Positions 32,750 through 44,539 of a stretch of 64,000 bases of DNA are shown piece after piece. The DNA is taken from the NCBI RefSeq assembly GCF_000715075.1, contig NC_134103.1:76943519-77007518 (forward strand), given 5' to 3'. Positions within the stretch are counted from its first letter, which is position 1. The number at the start of each line of letters is the position of its first letter. This DNA comes from Nicotiana tabacum (lineage: Eukaryota > Streptophyta > Magnoliopsida > Solanales > Solanaceae). The translations under genes and the position numbers were made by a program. The notes below the pieces were generated by a model. The model was not told where the DNA came from. It saw only the letters and a program-made list of their open reading frames with translations, and did not search any database.

Positions 32750-32860
32750 CTTCCTTATATCCCATCACCCTAACCCTAACCCCCATTTCCCTAAAGACCT
32801 CCGCCCCCTTTCCCTCACACTCTCTCCTCTCTGAGAAACCCTAGCTGCAATACCCTCGAA
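32750..32860 (+). promoter_or_regulatory. Candidate LTR promoter 1 with telo-box-like motif
   Basis: CCTTATATCCC is followed by CACCCTAACCCTAACCCCC, then a CT-rich stretch (CACACTCTCTCCTCTCTGAG) and AAACCCTAGC. A TATA-like box followed by telo-box words and a pyrimidine-rich 5' UTR is a common plant promoter layout. It is too short to be telomeric DNA. Confidence 0.35.
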
Positions 32861-33218
32861 TCCCCTCCAAATCCGGCCCCAATATGGGGTCCTTTCATGA
32901 GTCTCTTGCCTTATTCTACTACTACTCAGGCATTCATCGTGTTACTTGATATTTACCTAATTTTGGTAAATGCTACCTTTCAAGACGGGCCTTATTTGGC
33001 TCTAATTTTGTGAGGATCTGGCCGATGTTTCATCTATATACACTCTACAATGAACAATTTTTACATTTCCGACCAGATTCATGACCATTGGACTCAATTA
33101 GGTTTTGAAATTTTGATTTCTCCTTTACTAGTTCTATTATTGATTGCATGAGATATTTTACTTCCTTATTTTGTGTTTGATTGAATGTTTTCCATGTTTG
33201 TTTGCTTGATTTCTACTA

Positions 33219-33228
33219 CTATATAAAC
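33219..33228 (+). promoter_or_regulatory. Candidate LTR TATA box
   Basis: CTATATAAAC is followed by CCCTCCCTATTCCCC and an A-rich stretch, a good plant TATA context about 1.1 kb into the LTR. Confidence 0.5.
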
Positions 33229-36200
33229 CCCTCCCTATTCCCCTTTGAAACAGACTTTTTAATCACGAGATTCACCAAAAACTAAAGTTTGTCACTCTAT
33301 TATTCTCTCATTCTCTTGTTCTATACTTTGGCTCTTGGCCGGCTGAAAGCAAATGCCACCGAAATTCGATTTTCAACTTTTCTTGGTGTGAGCACTGCCC
33401 GGGGTTCGTTTGAAGCCTTTGGGACCTCTGACGCACTAAGATTCTGGGTTCTATTGCTCTTTGCTAATGTTTAGAGTATCGTGGAGTTTGTTCTTTCTTG
33501 TTTGTCTATTTGTCAAGTGATAACTAGTAAGTTCCTCAGCTTTTTTGCAATTATATTCTCCTGTGTTCATGATTTGCATATTCATACCTCTAAAATTTCA
33601 TGACCTAATTTGTTCCTAGACCATCTCTATGTGCAACTTTGTTGGCATTGAACTCGTTTTGTGATCTGAACTTCTTTAGCATTTGATTTTACCTAAAACT
33701 GCCAGTTCTGAGATATGTTTATGCTTAACTTGAATAATTTGGACTCTTAAGTTCGTTTAGACTAATGTGTTGGTACCTGAATGTTTACATTTGCTGCTTG
33801 GCATGAGTTTGCTCCCCTGCTTTGTTTTGGATTCCTGTAATGACTGACTCGTATCTATAATGTTTCCTAATCTATGTTAAGACCCTCAATCTAGCTATGA
33901 CCTGCTCCCATGCTATTTAGTCACTCATTATGTCTTCGGTTTGCCTAATTCTGTATCCCTTGGTAATTAGTTGGGACCTTTAGAATAGTCATCTTAATGT
34001 GTGTTTCCTTATAATGTTTGATACTGTTTTGTCTTAGTGAAATAAGTTGGTATGTCTACTTTCTGGTACTATGATGGATATTCAACCTAATTTGGACCCT
34101 TAGGCTTTAAATCCTTTAAGTTAGTGCTCTACTTTAGACTCTTTTGGCATTGTGCACCTTTGTATGTTAATCTTGTTGTCTCAGAAAACCTGATTCCCCT
34201 GCTTCTTATGAAATGTTTTCTGCCCAATATGCTAAGTGTTTGAACTTGTGATGTCAACCTGTCCTTTGAGTTTTGTTGATTCTCTTTGCTTGTATATTCT
34301 TTGTTTAATCACCCTTGCTATGTCTGCTTCTAAAATATAAGTGAACCTTTTCAAATTCTATCACTTGATCACTGTCATCTCACTCTCATTTGTTACCTAC
34401 ACTATTCTGAATCTATCACTCTTGGCCGACTGAAAGCCAAGGCCACCAAAACTCTCTTTATTGACCTTCCTAGTGTGAGCACTGCTCGGGGTCCATTTGA
34501 GACCCTTGTGAACTCTGACACACTAGGATTTGGGGTTCTTTAATCACTCTCTTTGCTACTGGAACTTGAGATGTCTCTAGCATTTAGCTTTTCTTCCTCA
34601 CATTATTTGTATAATCTGCAAACTGGGTTGTGTAAGTGATTTCTGGGTAATGCAATATTTGGGTCGTATGGACAATTTGTGACTGTTTGGTTTGGCTTGA
34701 GTTCCTCTATGACTTTTGGGCTGTGCTGATGGGCATAGTTCCCTGTTTGGGTCTGGGCATGCTATTTGCAAAGAAGGAGTTTGTTGAAGGCCCAGGCAAT
34801 ACTGGGTATCTCTTTTGGGCGTGCTGTAGGCCTACTATAATTTCTTGTGTAATATTTGTACTTATATTCCTCATCCGGTCTGTAATTGGGGAAACGTTAT
34901 ATTCCAATGTTTGCATGAAAGGGTAGAAAACATGCCTACATGATTCGTATGATTTACTTGTTATTTCATCCAACCTGCCATATATGCTATTTGAATTTCC
35001 ATGTACACTAGTAGAAATCATGCCATTAGGGGAATCACACACTCACACAACTTGTTTACTATCAAAGCATGAGCTTAAATAATCTGTTTATTCCCATGTC
35101 CACTGCTATGTCTCACTAGACAACATGCCTATAGGAAATAAATGCCAATAACCATCCTTCAATTTGCATAATGGCAGCATATTCATTAGATACCATGCAT
35201 ATAGGATTATACTAGCTTATGCTCTACTGGTCCTCTAGATATCATGTCCATAGGTTCTTAATTGATTCATCAGCTACTGTTATATTTATCGCTCGCCTAG
35301 AAGCATGCCTATAGGGACGAAGTGTTATAGAATCAGATTTCAACTGTCAACCATTAGAACCTAGCTATACAATACTGCTACTTACTTGGAAAGCATTCCA
35401 ATAGGATCAAACACGGGTAATTCTGAGTATTCCCAAAGGTTTTAATTCCCCCTATTGCATAAATCACTTAGAGACCATGTCAATAGGTTTTAATAACTTA
35501 TAATCTGTAATCTCAATAAACAGCATAACGGTACCAGATACTCTTAAACTGAGTAGTTGTTTAGGAACCATGTCTACAGAGCTTAATGACTTTAATTTGC
35601 CTCAATTCTGAAACCGTCTAGTGCCTAACGTAGAAATCTGTCTGCGTGCATTTGTTGCTTAAGTATGGAGGCTAACTTGAGCCTTAACTGTCCTTAAATG
35701 AAGTCCTATTTGTTTTGAATGTCGCTTAGTTTTATCATTTTTGAGTAGCCTAAGTAAAGTCTAGAACCACCCAAATAGAGGTACAACACCTCCTGGACCA
35801 TAGGCATGGGACGGGTAGTGCACACATAGGGCGCGACCTGGAATTGAATTAGAAAGCTCTAAGTAAACAACTTTAACATAGTAATCGGGTAGCAGGAGAT
35901 GATAGTCTGTGCCCGCTGAATAATATGAGCAACTCCTATCTGAAAGGAGTTGCGAAGTATTATTTATGTTGCACGGGGTGATCCTTTAGGCTAAAAAACT
36001 TAGGACCCCCCTTTCTCTTTATACACTTAGTCATTTAATATAGACGGTATAGTTGTATCCTTGTAGTCCTTAAGATTTGTACCAATTCTCATTGTGTTAT
36101 AATGAAACTCTTTGACCTTTTTATTCTCTTTGTTTATTTAATAATCTTTCCTAATTATAATCCACAGTCTTACGTTCGACCGGGACCTATAGTTGTGGAC

Positions 36201-36401
36201 CTCGAAGAGTGCCTAACACCTTTTTTTTGAGGTAATTTGAGCCCTTACCCGATCTTTGGTGGCGCTGACTTGTCAAACAGAGTTATCTGCATAATAGGTG
36301 CCCTAACACACCTTAAAATTTGTTAGGTGGCGACTCTTCTTCTTTTAAGACTTTACTTCCCACTCAAAATAATTGTCACAATGTCGAGGCCCGCTCTCGC
36401 A

Positions 36402-37680
36402 AGAAAAAGGGGCGCGATAATTGGAAGTATGGTTTTAGCTTCCTAGAGGCACTTAGCAAAGAGAGCGCCAATTTTTCTAGATGGGGGTATCTAGTTTCTG
36501 CCTCACCCAAGTTCTGACTAACATAATAAATCGGAAATTGCGTACCTTGTTTTTCCCGAACTAGGACTCCACTTACCGCTATCTTCGATACTACCAAATA
36601 CAAGTATAGTTGTTTGGTTGTCCTCGGTGTGTGAAGTAGTGGCGGGCTCGATAAATACCGCTTAAGTTCTTCCAAGTCCCGTTGGCATTCCGGGGTCCAT
36701 GTGAAGTTGTTTTTCTTTTTCAGCAACGAGAAATATCGATAACTCTTATCGGAGGACCTCGAGATGAATCGCCCCAGGGCGGAAATGCGCCTGGTTAGCC
36801 TTTGCACGACCTTCACGTTGTCTACTATCGTGATATCTTCGATAGCTTTGATCTTGTCAGTGTTGATCTCGATTCCTCGGTTGGATACCATGAACCCGAG
36901 AAATTTACCTGATCCGACTCCGAACGCGCATTTTTCCAAATTCAGCTTCATGTTGTACTTCTTCAATATACTGAAGGTTTCCTGTAAATGCTTTAAATGG
37001 TCCTCAACTCGCAGGGATTTAACTAACATATCGTCAATGTAAACTTCCATCGATTTTTCTATTTGTTCTTCGAACATCCGATTTACTAGGTGTTGGTATG
37101 TGCCACAGGCAGTTTTTAATCCAAACGACATTACGTTATAACAGTATGTTCCATTTGTAGTGATGAAAGAGGTTTTTTCCTGATCACCCGGGTCCATCCG
37201 TATTTGGTTGTACCCGGAATAGGCATCGAGAAAACTGAGGGTCTCATGGCCGGCCATGGAATCGATCATACGATCGATGTTGGGTAAAGGAAAAGAGTCT
37301 TTGGGGCATGCTTTATTCAAATCTTTGTAATCTACACACATTCTTAGTTCATCCCCTTTTTAGGGACTACCACTACGTTTGCTAATCAATCCGGGTATTT
37401 AGCCTCTCGAATGGACCCTATTTTTCAGAGTTTAGATACCATGTCCTTGATGAAATCATATTTGACCTCGGACTGGGGCCTCCTCTTCTGCTTGACCGGA
37501 TTAAATTTTGAGTCTATGCTTAGTTTGTGAGTGGTTACTTCTGGTGGGATCCCTGTCATATCAAGATGAGACCACGTAAAACAATCTATGTTAACTATAA
37601 GAAATTGAATACTTTTTTTCCTGAGCTCGGGAGTTTGTCTTGTGCCCAGGTATACCTTTCGATCGAGCAAATGCTCGGTT
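36402..37680 (-). pseudogene. pol: Reverse transcriptase and partial RNase H, Tat family Y
   Basis: From 37670 the linker has HLDMTGIPPEVTTHKLSIDS. After a stop near 37420-37345, a 321-residue frame opens with MCVDYKDLNKACPKDSFPLP, then FLDAYSGYNQIRMDPGDQEK, MSFGLKTACGTYQHLVNRMF and the catalytic YIDD at 37030-37041. RNase H begins (LYLYLVVSKIAVSGVLVREK, QNLGEAETRYPHLEKLALSL) and breaks at ASRKLKPYFQ. The last few residues before the stop are read from flanking LTR DNA and are not part of the protein. This is the least damaged RT in the window. Confidence 0.88.
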
Positions 37681-38440
37681 AATAGAACCTGTTCCAGCTC
37701 TTCGACCGTCGATTTGGTTGCGTCAGAGTCATCGGGGATTATAAAAGATCGGGGAACCCCGAAATCATCGTCTTTGCAAGTCTTTTGCTTATCTGATTAG
37801 ATCATGACCGGAATCGGTAATTGCTATTTGGCCTTTGGGTCAGCACTAGAATTCGGTTCCTTAGGTGTTGTGAGTGTTGATATCGGAATCACTTCTTCGA
37901 TGGCAAACATCTCTTTTGCTGCAAGTTGTTCCCTATAGATTGTCTTGATCCCCCTGGGACTGGGAGTTTTAGCACTTGGTGAAGAGTTGAGGGTACTGCC
38001 CTCATATGGTAGATCCATGGCCTTCCGAGAAGGGAGTTATACCTCATATGCCATTCGATTACATAAAACTTGGCCTCTCGTACGATTCCGATAGTATTGA
38101 CCGGTAACGTTATCTCTCCTTTGGTAGTTGCACATGCCATGTTGAACTCGTTTAGGACTCGGACTGCTGGCACGATCCTGTCTTGTAGACCGAGCTACCT
38201 GGATCAATTAACACACATTTAATTATAGTTTTATTTACGAGTATAGATATTACCAACGCATCATTGTGAGGTTGTATGATCCCTTTCTCATCCTCGTCGC
38301 TGAAGGATAAGACTCCTTCCGGTATGTAATCTCGAGTTCGTTTCTCCCTGGTGATGGAGATTTTGGTGTGTTTCAACATTGGCTCCTGTGGGATATCGAC
38401 TCCACCGATGATCATATTAATTATGTGTTGAGGTTCGGTA
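37681..38440 (-). pseudogene. Aspartic protease, Tat family Y
   Basis: The upstream frame holds DALVISILVNKTIIKCVLID and the active-site D-P-G-S. A frameshift follows directly (VYKTGSCQQSES is out of frame). The next frame has RVLNEFNMACATTKGEITLP and the conserved end YNSLLGRPWIYHMRAVPSTL. A further stretch (37824-38018) covers KTIYREQLAAKEMFAIEEVI before the RT linker. The catalytic aspartate remains. No G-patch motif is seen here, in contrast to family X. Confidence 0.8.
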
Positions 38441-40110
38441 TCTTCCTATTCCGTTTGTCGGTTAGAATCCCTGTTCCTGAAATAATTCTTGGTCCGGTCG
38501 CTCAAGAACTCTCGAAGGTGCCCATTGTTGAATAGTTGGGCTACTTCTTCTCTCAGTTATCTATAGTCTTCCGTTCTATGATAGTGAGTTCCATGATATT
38601 TGCATACTATGTTGGGATCTCTTTGAGCTGGATCAGATTGCAGAGGTCGAGGCTATTTGGTATCCTTGATTCGCTCGATGGCTGATATGATGGCAGCTGC
38701 GTTGATATTAAAGTTGTACTCCGATAGTCTTGGCGCTTCTTTAGGCCCGGTGGGCCTATCAAAACCATTTTTGGTCATTAGCCCCCGGTTGCTTCGACCT
38801 TGGTCATTTTTTCTTTCGTTTCTTATGGGATTCCGCCCGGACCCACTGTTCCTTCGCTTTCTATTATAGGGCCGATATCGATCCCTGTTTGATCCTGGTT
38901 CACGATCGATATCCCTCTTGGCTCTATCGAGAGTCCTGGCGGGACATATAGACTTCGAAGGTGCCCCGAGTTGATCATCTTTGACTCTGATTTTTGATTG
39001 ACACCGTTTGTGTACATCGGCCCAGGTAACGACAAGGTATTCTATCAAGTTTTGTTTTAATTACTGCAAAGCCATTGAGCTTCAAATATTGAGTACCTGA
39101 GTGAAAGCCTGAACAATCCAATCATCAGCGACCAGCGGCAGATCCATTCGTTCCATTTGAAAATGGGACACGAACTCCCTCAGCATTTCGTTTTCCTTCT
39201 GTTTGACTTTGAAAAGGTCCGATTTCCTAGTTTCTACCTGATGGCACCATCATGTGCTTATACAAAAGAGTCTGCAAGTATAGCAAATGCGTCCATAGAA
39301 TTAAGAGGTAATTTGTGATACCATATCATGGCTCCATTCGACACGATCTCCCAAATGTTTTAGCAAAACAGACTCGATTTTGTCATCTTCCAAGTCGTTT
39401 CCTTTGATGGCACATGTATAAGAGGTCACATGCTCATTTGGATCGGTCGTTCCATTGTACTTAGGTATTTTGGGCATACAAAATATCTTGGGTATCGGTT
39501 TTGGGGCCGCGCTTGGAGGAAAAGGTTTTTCCACGAACTTCCTGGAATCCAGTCCCTTCAATATCGGGGGCGCTCCTGGGATTTGATCTACCCTGGAATT
39601 ATATGTTTTGACCTTTTTATCGTTCGCTTTGATCTTCTTTTTCCCTGATTCTACCTGCTTTGTTAGCTCCTCGAGCATTTTTATAATTTCGGGACTAGTC
39701 CTCGACTCTCGTTCATTCGATCTTATCACGGCCGGTTCCGTTCTGCGAGTGACTTCTTGGGGCGGGTCGGGTTCAACCTTGCTCAGTGCTTGGGTTTGGC
39801 TCTGCAACTGAGCTATCGCCACATGTTGAGCTTGCAGCATTTCGATGATCATGCGTAGGTTGATCCCGTCTTCTTCAATATTTTATGTGTTTCGAGCTGC
39901 CGATCGGGCTCCATCACGGACGTTATTTTCCGGGTCGGTAGACAAGTTTGCTTCGATGGCCACATGCGAATTTACATCAATCGGATCCGCGGTCCGAAAT
40001 CCAACGAAATCAGCGGGTGGCCCTGTGTTACCGGGCGCCATGTTGTTATTCTTACCTTGATGACCGGACTCGTTGTCGATATGTAGAGGTGCTAATTGAG
40101 AGTTTGTCAT
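38441..40110 (-). pseudogene. gag: gag, Tat family Y
   Basis: The frame starts at 40110 with MTNSQLAPLHIDNESGHQ and NMAPGNTGPPADFVGF. It breaks at about 39883 and resumes at 39852 with a glutamine-rich helix (MLQAQHVAIAQLQSQTQALS) and the gag core (FCMPKIPKYNGTTDPNEHVT). A stop lies near 39300, with readable homology (MERMDLPLVADDWIVQAFT) to about 39070. The C-terminal part is basic and Arg-rich (38653-39048, RDRYRPYNRKRRNSGSGRN). The start is about 110 bp inside the LTR border. No clear CCHC knuckle was found. Confidence 0.82.
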
Positions 40111-40199
40111 TTTTAGCCTGAAATCAAAGACACTTCAAAGAGCAAGTGTAAAGCAGTGTGTATTATGGAGATTTGTATCAAATAATCACTATTATCCTC

Positions 40200-40220
40200 A
40201 GCCCCACAGTGGGCGCAAAC
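40200..40220 (-). other. Primer-binding site, Tat family Y
   Basis: The minus strand reads GTTTGCGCCCACTGTGGGGC directly inside the LTR end TAAACA. It resembles the TGGCGCCCACNGTGGGGC primer sites of Tat elements, with substitutions at the start. Confidence 0.6.
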
Positions 40221-40934
40221 TGTTTACCCCCAAAAATCGGATAACAATTAAATTTATACATAATTTTAAGGATATGTGATCTAATTTGATACAAAGTGAA
40301 AAATTAGATTTAATATGGAAGAATAAGTTGAAAAATAAATGCAAACCATGGAGATTGAACAACTTAAGCCTCGCGAGGTTAACTTCCTTTGAATTTAAGA
40401 GTGATATTATTGGAGCCAGAATATAATTGAAACCAAAACAATATGAACAAGGCTGGAAAAGATAGTATGTCGTTCTTTTTTAGTATATTACAATGTGTCT
40501 AATGAATTGCTCAGTTCCCTTTATATATCCAGGGAGATGAAGCTTTTAATTCATTATTTTATAAGGAATTATGTAGACCGTTGGCTCTCTTTTTGACTTA
40601 ATCCCATGATTTTTGCCACAATGATTGGTTAATGGCGAGAATCACGGATCCTTGTCGGTTGAGTTGGCAAAGCTTTTCCCCGAGACCGTTAGAAGCAGGA
40701 TCAATCATGCCTTTGATAAACTCAAGGGCAAATCTGATGGTCTTATCGAACTTCGAACCTCGACATCGAGCTCGGTTTCATCTGTAACTTCGATCTCTTA
40801 CAGATGTGCCGAGCCTGGTCTATCGTTCCAGATACTCGATCAAGCATCGAGCTCGGTTCTACCCGTATACAGATTTAGTTGTTAACGATTGTTAAATTAA
40901 AGAGGACGATGACTAAACTGTCTCAAATTAAACA
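40221..40934 (-). repeat. 5' LTR of Tat family Y
   Basis: The left border is TGTTTACCCCC, next to the primer site. The best right border is ...AATTAAACA at 40934, giving matching short inverted ends TGTTTA/TAAACA. On the transcribed strand a TATA box (GGATATATAAAGGGAACTGA, about 40539-40520) lies mid-LTR. Repeated GATCGAGCTCGGTT/CATCGAGCTCGGTT words occur at 40765-40860. The right border is an inference because no second LTR is present. Confidence 0.65.
40520..40533 (-). promoter_or_regulatory. TATA box of family Y LTR
   Basis: TATATAAAGGGAACTG on the minus strand, in the middle of the 714 bp LTR, with transcription toward gag. Confidence 0.6.
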
Positions 40935-41540
40935 CGCATTTTTCTTTTTTATTCTTCTTGGTATCAAAGTCTAGTAATTTGATTACATCTACATAATGAC
41001 ATACGGTTTAACGAGTACGCATGCAACTACGAATCTAAGTTACATTAAGACTAATTAAATTGACAAATATTTTGCGGAAAAAAATAGTACATTTAGTTGC
41101 TAAGTCATATACGTATTAATCAGAGGCGGATCAAGGAACCTTGAAGGTTTCCAGTATTGAACTTATTATATTTTTAAAATTATAAGTTCATATGTACTAT
41201 TTGTTACAATTTCAGTAGATTTTTACACATAAACTTGTGCTTCATGTTGAAACTTATGGTTATAATGTTCAACCCGTGGTTATAATGTTGCATCTGCCCC
41301 CGGTACTAATAGTGAAATGTATGAAAGTGTTCCACTTCTTTCGTTCCTTTTCCCCCATCATCCGCACAATGCATGTGCAACGTTCTTTTATAAACTTCTT
41401 TTTGTTTTGGGTATGGTAGATATGCCTTAGATCCAATTCCACATTTCATAATTTGAACATATTTTTTTGAACGTTATTTGATATAAAGCATATATGGCAT
41501 TTGATATTATTTTATTATTATTATTAATAATTGTTTAATT
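40935..41540. other. Unassigned AT-rich stretch
   Basis: No gene or complete element is recognised. AGAGGCGGATCAAGGAACCTTGAAGG-like wording at about 41122 resembles a dispersed short repeat often seen in Solanaceae, but its borders cannot be set. The start of the Ty1/copia LTR lies somewhere near the right end. Confidence 0.4.
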
Positions 41541-42494
41541 AACTTGATAAGGTCCTTGATTAAATTTTGAGACTTGACATTGTGATGGAGATCATGATAA
41601 TGAGAGTGAAGTTTCATATAATTTAAACTAAATTTATTTTTGATCATAAGATTATTAATTTGGACATTAGTAATTCGGTTAGATCAATATTTATGTGATC
41701 GTTTTTATGAGATAAAGATTAGTTGGTCTCATTAAATAAATCACATAGATAGATGATGCATATAGAGATATGATCATTGAACTAACTCATTGGATAATTT
41801 CTAATGGTTAGAATTACCATAAACAGTCAACAAGATATGCTCTTGAAGAATGTGATGAAAGAGTTTTCTTTGACCTGAGATTATCATAGTAATTGATAAG
41901 TTATTTATTATGCTTTGATACTAGACACCTATGGCCCTAGAGCGATAGTTGAACGGATATTGGGTATGATTAAATGCTTGTAGAATTAGTGATTGATCAA
42001 GATGGAATCTGTCAACTCTTGGTAATGAGTTTAAGCTCCATGTTGTCATGAATTATAAATGACCAGACTAAGATCTTGGCCAGGGTAATTGAATGAAAGA
42101 AGAAAAGAGTTTCTTAGGTCATTCAATGGTTAATTATATTTGACATGAACACATAGTTGGTCGCCTATTAGGATTTAACAGTTGAACCATATCCTAGAGT
42201 GACCCAAAGCTATAAGGACAGAAGGAATTACTACATTATTCTTCTACTGGTTCTTGAGAGTAAATTGTATACTTCATGATATCCTGTTGTTAAGGAGTGT
42301 TGCTAGACGTCACCCTTGATTAGTATATTGATATGATCAATTTACTACCGATTTACTATTGAACCTATGGAGTCGCACACTAACGAGTGATCTGGACCTT
42401 GCTAAAGGATTAATTATTTTATTGTCTCGTAATTAAATTATAGAATTTAATCAGTCAAATAATTTAAATTATTAGTTCAAATGAAATGTTATTA

Positions 42495-42669
42495 CAGTCA
42501 GACCTCCCTATAACATCATCCCTATATAACAACACTTCTCGATAAAAGCCAAAATTTTTCGGAACCAATTTTTATGTTATGTTATAATATATGTTTTCTA
42601 TAACAGCACTTCGCTATAACATCCAAAAATATTCAGAACAAACGAGACTGTTATAGAGATGTTTGACTG
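42495..42669. mobile_element. 175-bp MITE with TA duplication (Tc1/mariner-like)
   Basis: The terminal inverted repeats are CAGTCAGACCTCCCTATAAC and, from the right, CAGTCAAACATCTCTATAAC. They are flanked by TA on both sides (42493-42494 and 42670-42671). The interior contains further TATAAC words and no coding potential. TA target site and size fit a Stowaway/mariner-type MITE. Confidence 0.75.
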
Positions 42670-43092
42670 TATATTCCTTGCTAGCACAGAGGATGTAATT
42701 AATATTGTGAACAAATTGAAGTTTTCTATTTGGAATAGAAAATTAAATTATATCTCTTGGTTGAAATATATATGCGATATATAATTGATATTCATAATTA
42801 ATACTATTTAAATTATATAAGGAATGTATACAAATACTAATTCTTTATTACGTAGAATCCAATTTAAATTGGACTGAAAACGTTCATACGTGTCGGCATC
42901 TTCAATCCATTTAGAATGGGATTAAGGAAACCTTTAACGTTGGACTTCATGGAAAGTCCATGTAGAATTCGGCAGACTCAAACTATATTAAGAATGTGTT
43001 TCCCATCTTTCTTTAGAAAAAATCTAAAAAGTTTATTTTTGAAATTAAACTTTTACCCTAAGTAAATCATCACCTCAAGGGTTTATAGGCGA

Positions 43093-43102
43093 TGCTATAA
43101 AA
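43093..43102 (+). promoter_or_regulatory. TATA box of the copia LTR
   Basis: GCTATAAAAAAGG about 370 bp before the LTR end. The distance suits transcription start in the R region. Confidence 0.5.
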
Positions 43103-43468
43103 AAGGGTGATGGAAAAAATTTACCCACTAAGTCAATACAAAGCCAAGAGAGAAAATACAATTACACGAAAAATGTTTCTTGTTCTTCTACCTTTGAGTT
43201 AGATTTTTGAGAAAACTTTCAACACAATATTTCGTTCAATTTGTTCGCGGGTTTCATTGATCAAAGAGTTGATAGCAAGGATTGGTCTCGGTATGGATAT
43301 GCATAGAGTCTTCGCACTATCAAAGAATTTTTGAAACGAGACTCTCTTCACTAGGTACGTCTCAGATTCAATCTTTGACATGTAAATAAATTTTAAATAC
43401 GAAAAGTTCTGCCTAGGAATGTTATTGTCTTCCACTGTGTTTTATGAACATCTATATGCAATCCATCA

Positions 43469-44539
43469 GTGATATCAGAGCCGTGGTTTATTGTGTCTAA
43501 AATTTATTTACGAAATATTTTAAGATTATATTTGAAGAGTTCAAATCATAATACATGTTTCTTATGCAATAGTTAAATTGTTTGAATGCATATTAGATTG
43601 ATATTATTTTATTATGAATAAATATGTATACATATAAGTTAAACTATTGAGATAGTTCGTAACTTCAATTTAAAATTTTATCTTAGATACGACGGTAATC
43701 TATAATATGTTATTGGATTATACTGTTATTTTAATTGTTATTAGTTCATGAGATGTTAATTAATAATAATATTCTGTCATGAATTATATTTTATGTAATA
43801 TAAAAGATAAACATGTTAGAAGAATGTTGAATTTTGTTTTTATGTCACGTGCTCGTTCGTTACATAATTTTGAATTATTTGTTACATGTGATGTAAATTA
43901 ATTTAGGACTAAGAATGTAGACAACTTGAACTAAATTCACATGCTATAAAAGATTTGATCTTCATGTTATTAAAAGTTATTTTAGTAATAATTCCCTCTT
44001 ACTAAAATTTGAGTTCTTAAATAATAAAATATAAGATATTTTATTGTAAAAATATCCATCAAAATAAATAATTTTATTTATTTCTTGTTTACAAGGAGAG
44101 GTCTCACAACCAGGAGACTTATAGTTCAAGAACGTGTTAAATTATTTATTGCATTAGATGCATGCATTGAAAGAATTATTTAATTTTACACTAGACGCCT
44201 GGATTACCCGGGGGAGTATAAAATTTATAAATTCTTTGCTTTCATGATGATTGAACTCAATTATGCCAATAGGATCGACCTGACTACCAGGGGACTATTT
44301 GACATAGAGCTATTTAAGGTTATTATATGGGGATACAATTGGTAAGAGTACCTACCTTTAAAATATATGTGAGAAACAATTTGACTTTCAAGGAGCTCAT
44401 ATATATTGTTGAAGGATTACTTTCTCCACTAACATAAATAAGGATTTATTAAACTATAATGAGGGTAAATAGTTTAAAATAGTTAGTGGAAATATCATTC
44501 AAATAAAAGTCCATGTCTTTATGATATATGTAAATATGT
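43469..44539 (+). other. Copia primer site and leader
   Basis: The primer site GTGATATCAGAGCC (43469-43482) is followed by about 1 kb of AT-rich leader without a convincing reading frame. The leader is cut at 44539 by the LTR of the next element. The gag expected after it is not found in the window. Confidence 0.5.

Larger units (their letters stand above)
4568..36401 (+). mobile_element. Tat/Ogre-like element, copy 2 (family X), interrupted but nearly complete
   Basis: From left to right: the 3' third of the 5' LTR (4568-5989), primer site and leader (5990-6953), a nested minus-strand element (6954-22680), then leader, gag, protease, RT, RNase H, aRNH, integrase (22681-29707), a 2.4 kb 3' UTR, polypurine tract and a 4317 bp 3' LTR (32085-36401). 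Without the nested insert the internal part is about 10.4 kb; with two full LTRs the element would be about 19 kb, in the size range of Ogre-like elements. The first about 2.9 kb of the 5' LTR are lost and replaced by inverted family X sequence, so no target-site duplication can be read. Many stops make it non-autonomous. Confidence 0.88.
32085..36401 (+). repeat. 3' LTR of Tat copy 2 (4317 bp)
   Basis: It starts TGTTGATACCCAG after the polypurine tract and ends GCTCTCGCA at 36401, the place corresponding to the primer-site border at 5989/5990. The first 470 bp match the inverted fragment at 4071-4559 and the last 1.4 kb match 4568-5989. It contains two candidate promoters, a diverged internal duplication (33336-33480 and 34424-34545) and short CATGCCTATAGG-like repeats in its last third. 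No protein gene is seen. Confidence 0.85.
36402..40934 (-). mobile_element. 5' half of a second Tat family (family Y), truncated
   Basis: Reading right to left there is a 714 bp LTR (40934-40221), a primer site, gag, protease and RT/RNase H. The coding part ends abruptly near 36415 where the 3' LTR of Tat copy 2 begins, so its RNase H end, aRNH and integrase are missing. The protein wording (LNKACPKDSFPLPNID, YSGYNQIRMDPGDQEKTSF) is Tat lineage but clearly different from family X. The 3' part may have been displaced by the insertion of Tat copy 2 or lost. Confidence 0.85.
41541..43468 (+). repeat. 5' LTR of a Ty1/copia element (left border uncertain)
   Basis: The right border is firm: ...AATCCATCA at 43468 is followed by TGATATCAGAGCC, a one-base variant of the tRNA-Met primer site. 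A TATA box (GATGCTATAAAAAAGG) lies at about 43090-43105. The left border is only approximate since no intact second LTR is in the window. The Ty1/copia assignment rests on the copia protein fragment at 52996-53511, which seems to be its displaced continuation. A MITE is inserted at 42495-42669. Confidence 0.5.

Noticed and set aside
32768..32790. Telomeric repeat
   Set aside because: Only two or three CCCTAA units, inside an LTR and next to a TATA-like box. More likely a telo-box motif.
34687..34926. Hydrophobic 79-residue open frame in the Tat LTR
   Set aside because: It is absent from the corresponding retained LTR parts, has no homologue I recognise and no conserved neighbour. A chance frame in LTR DNA is more likely.
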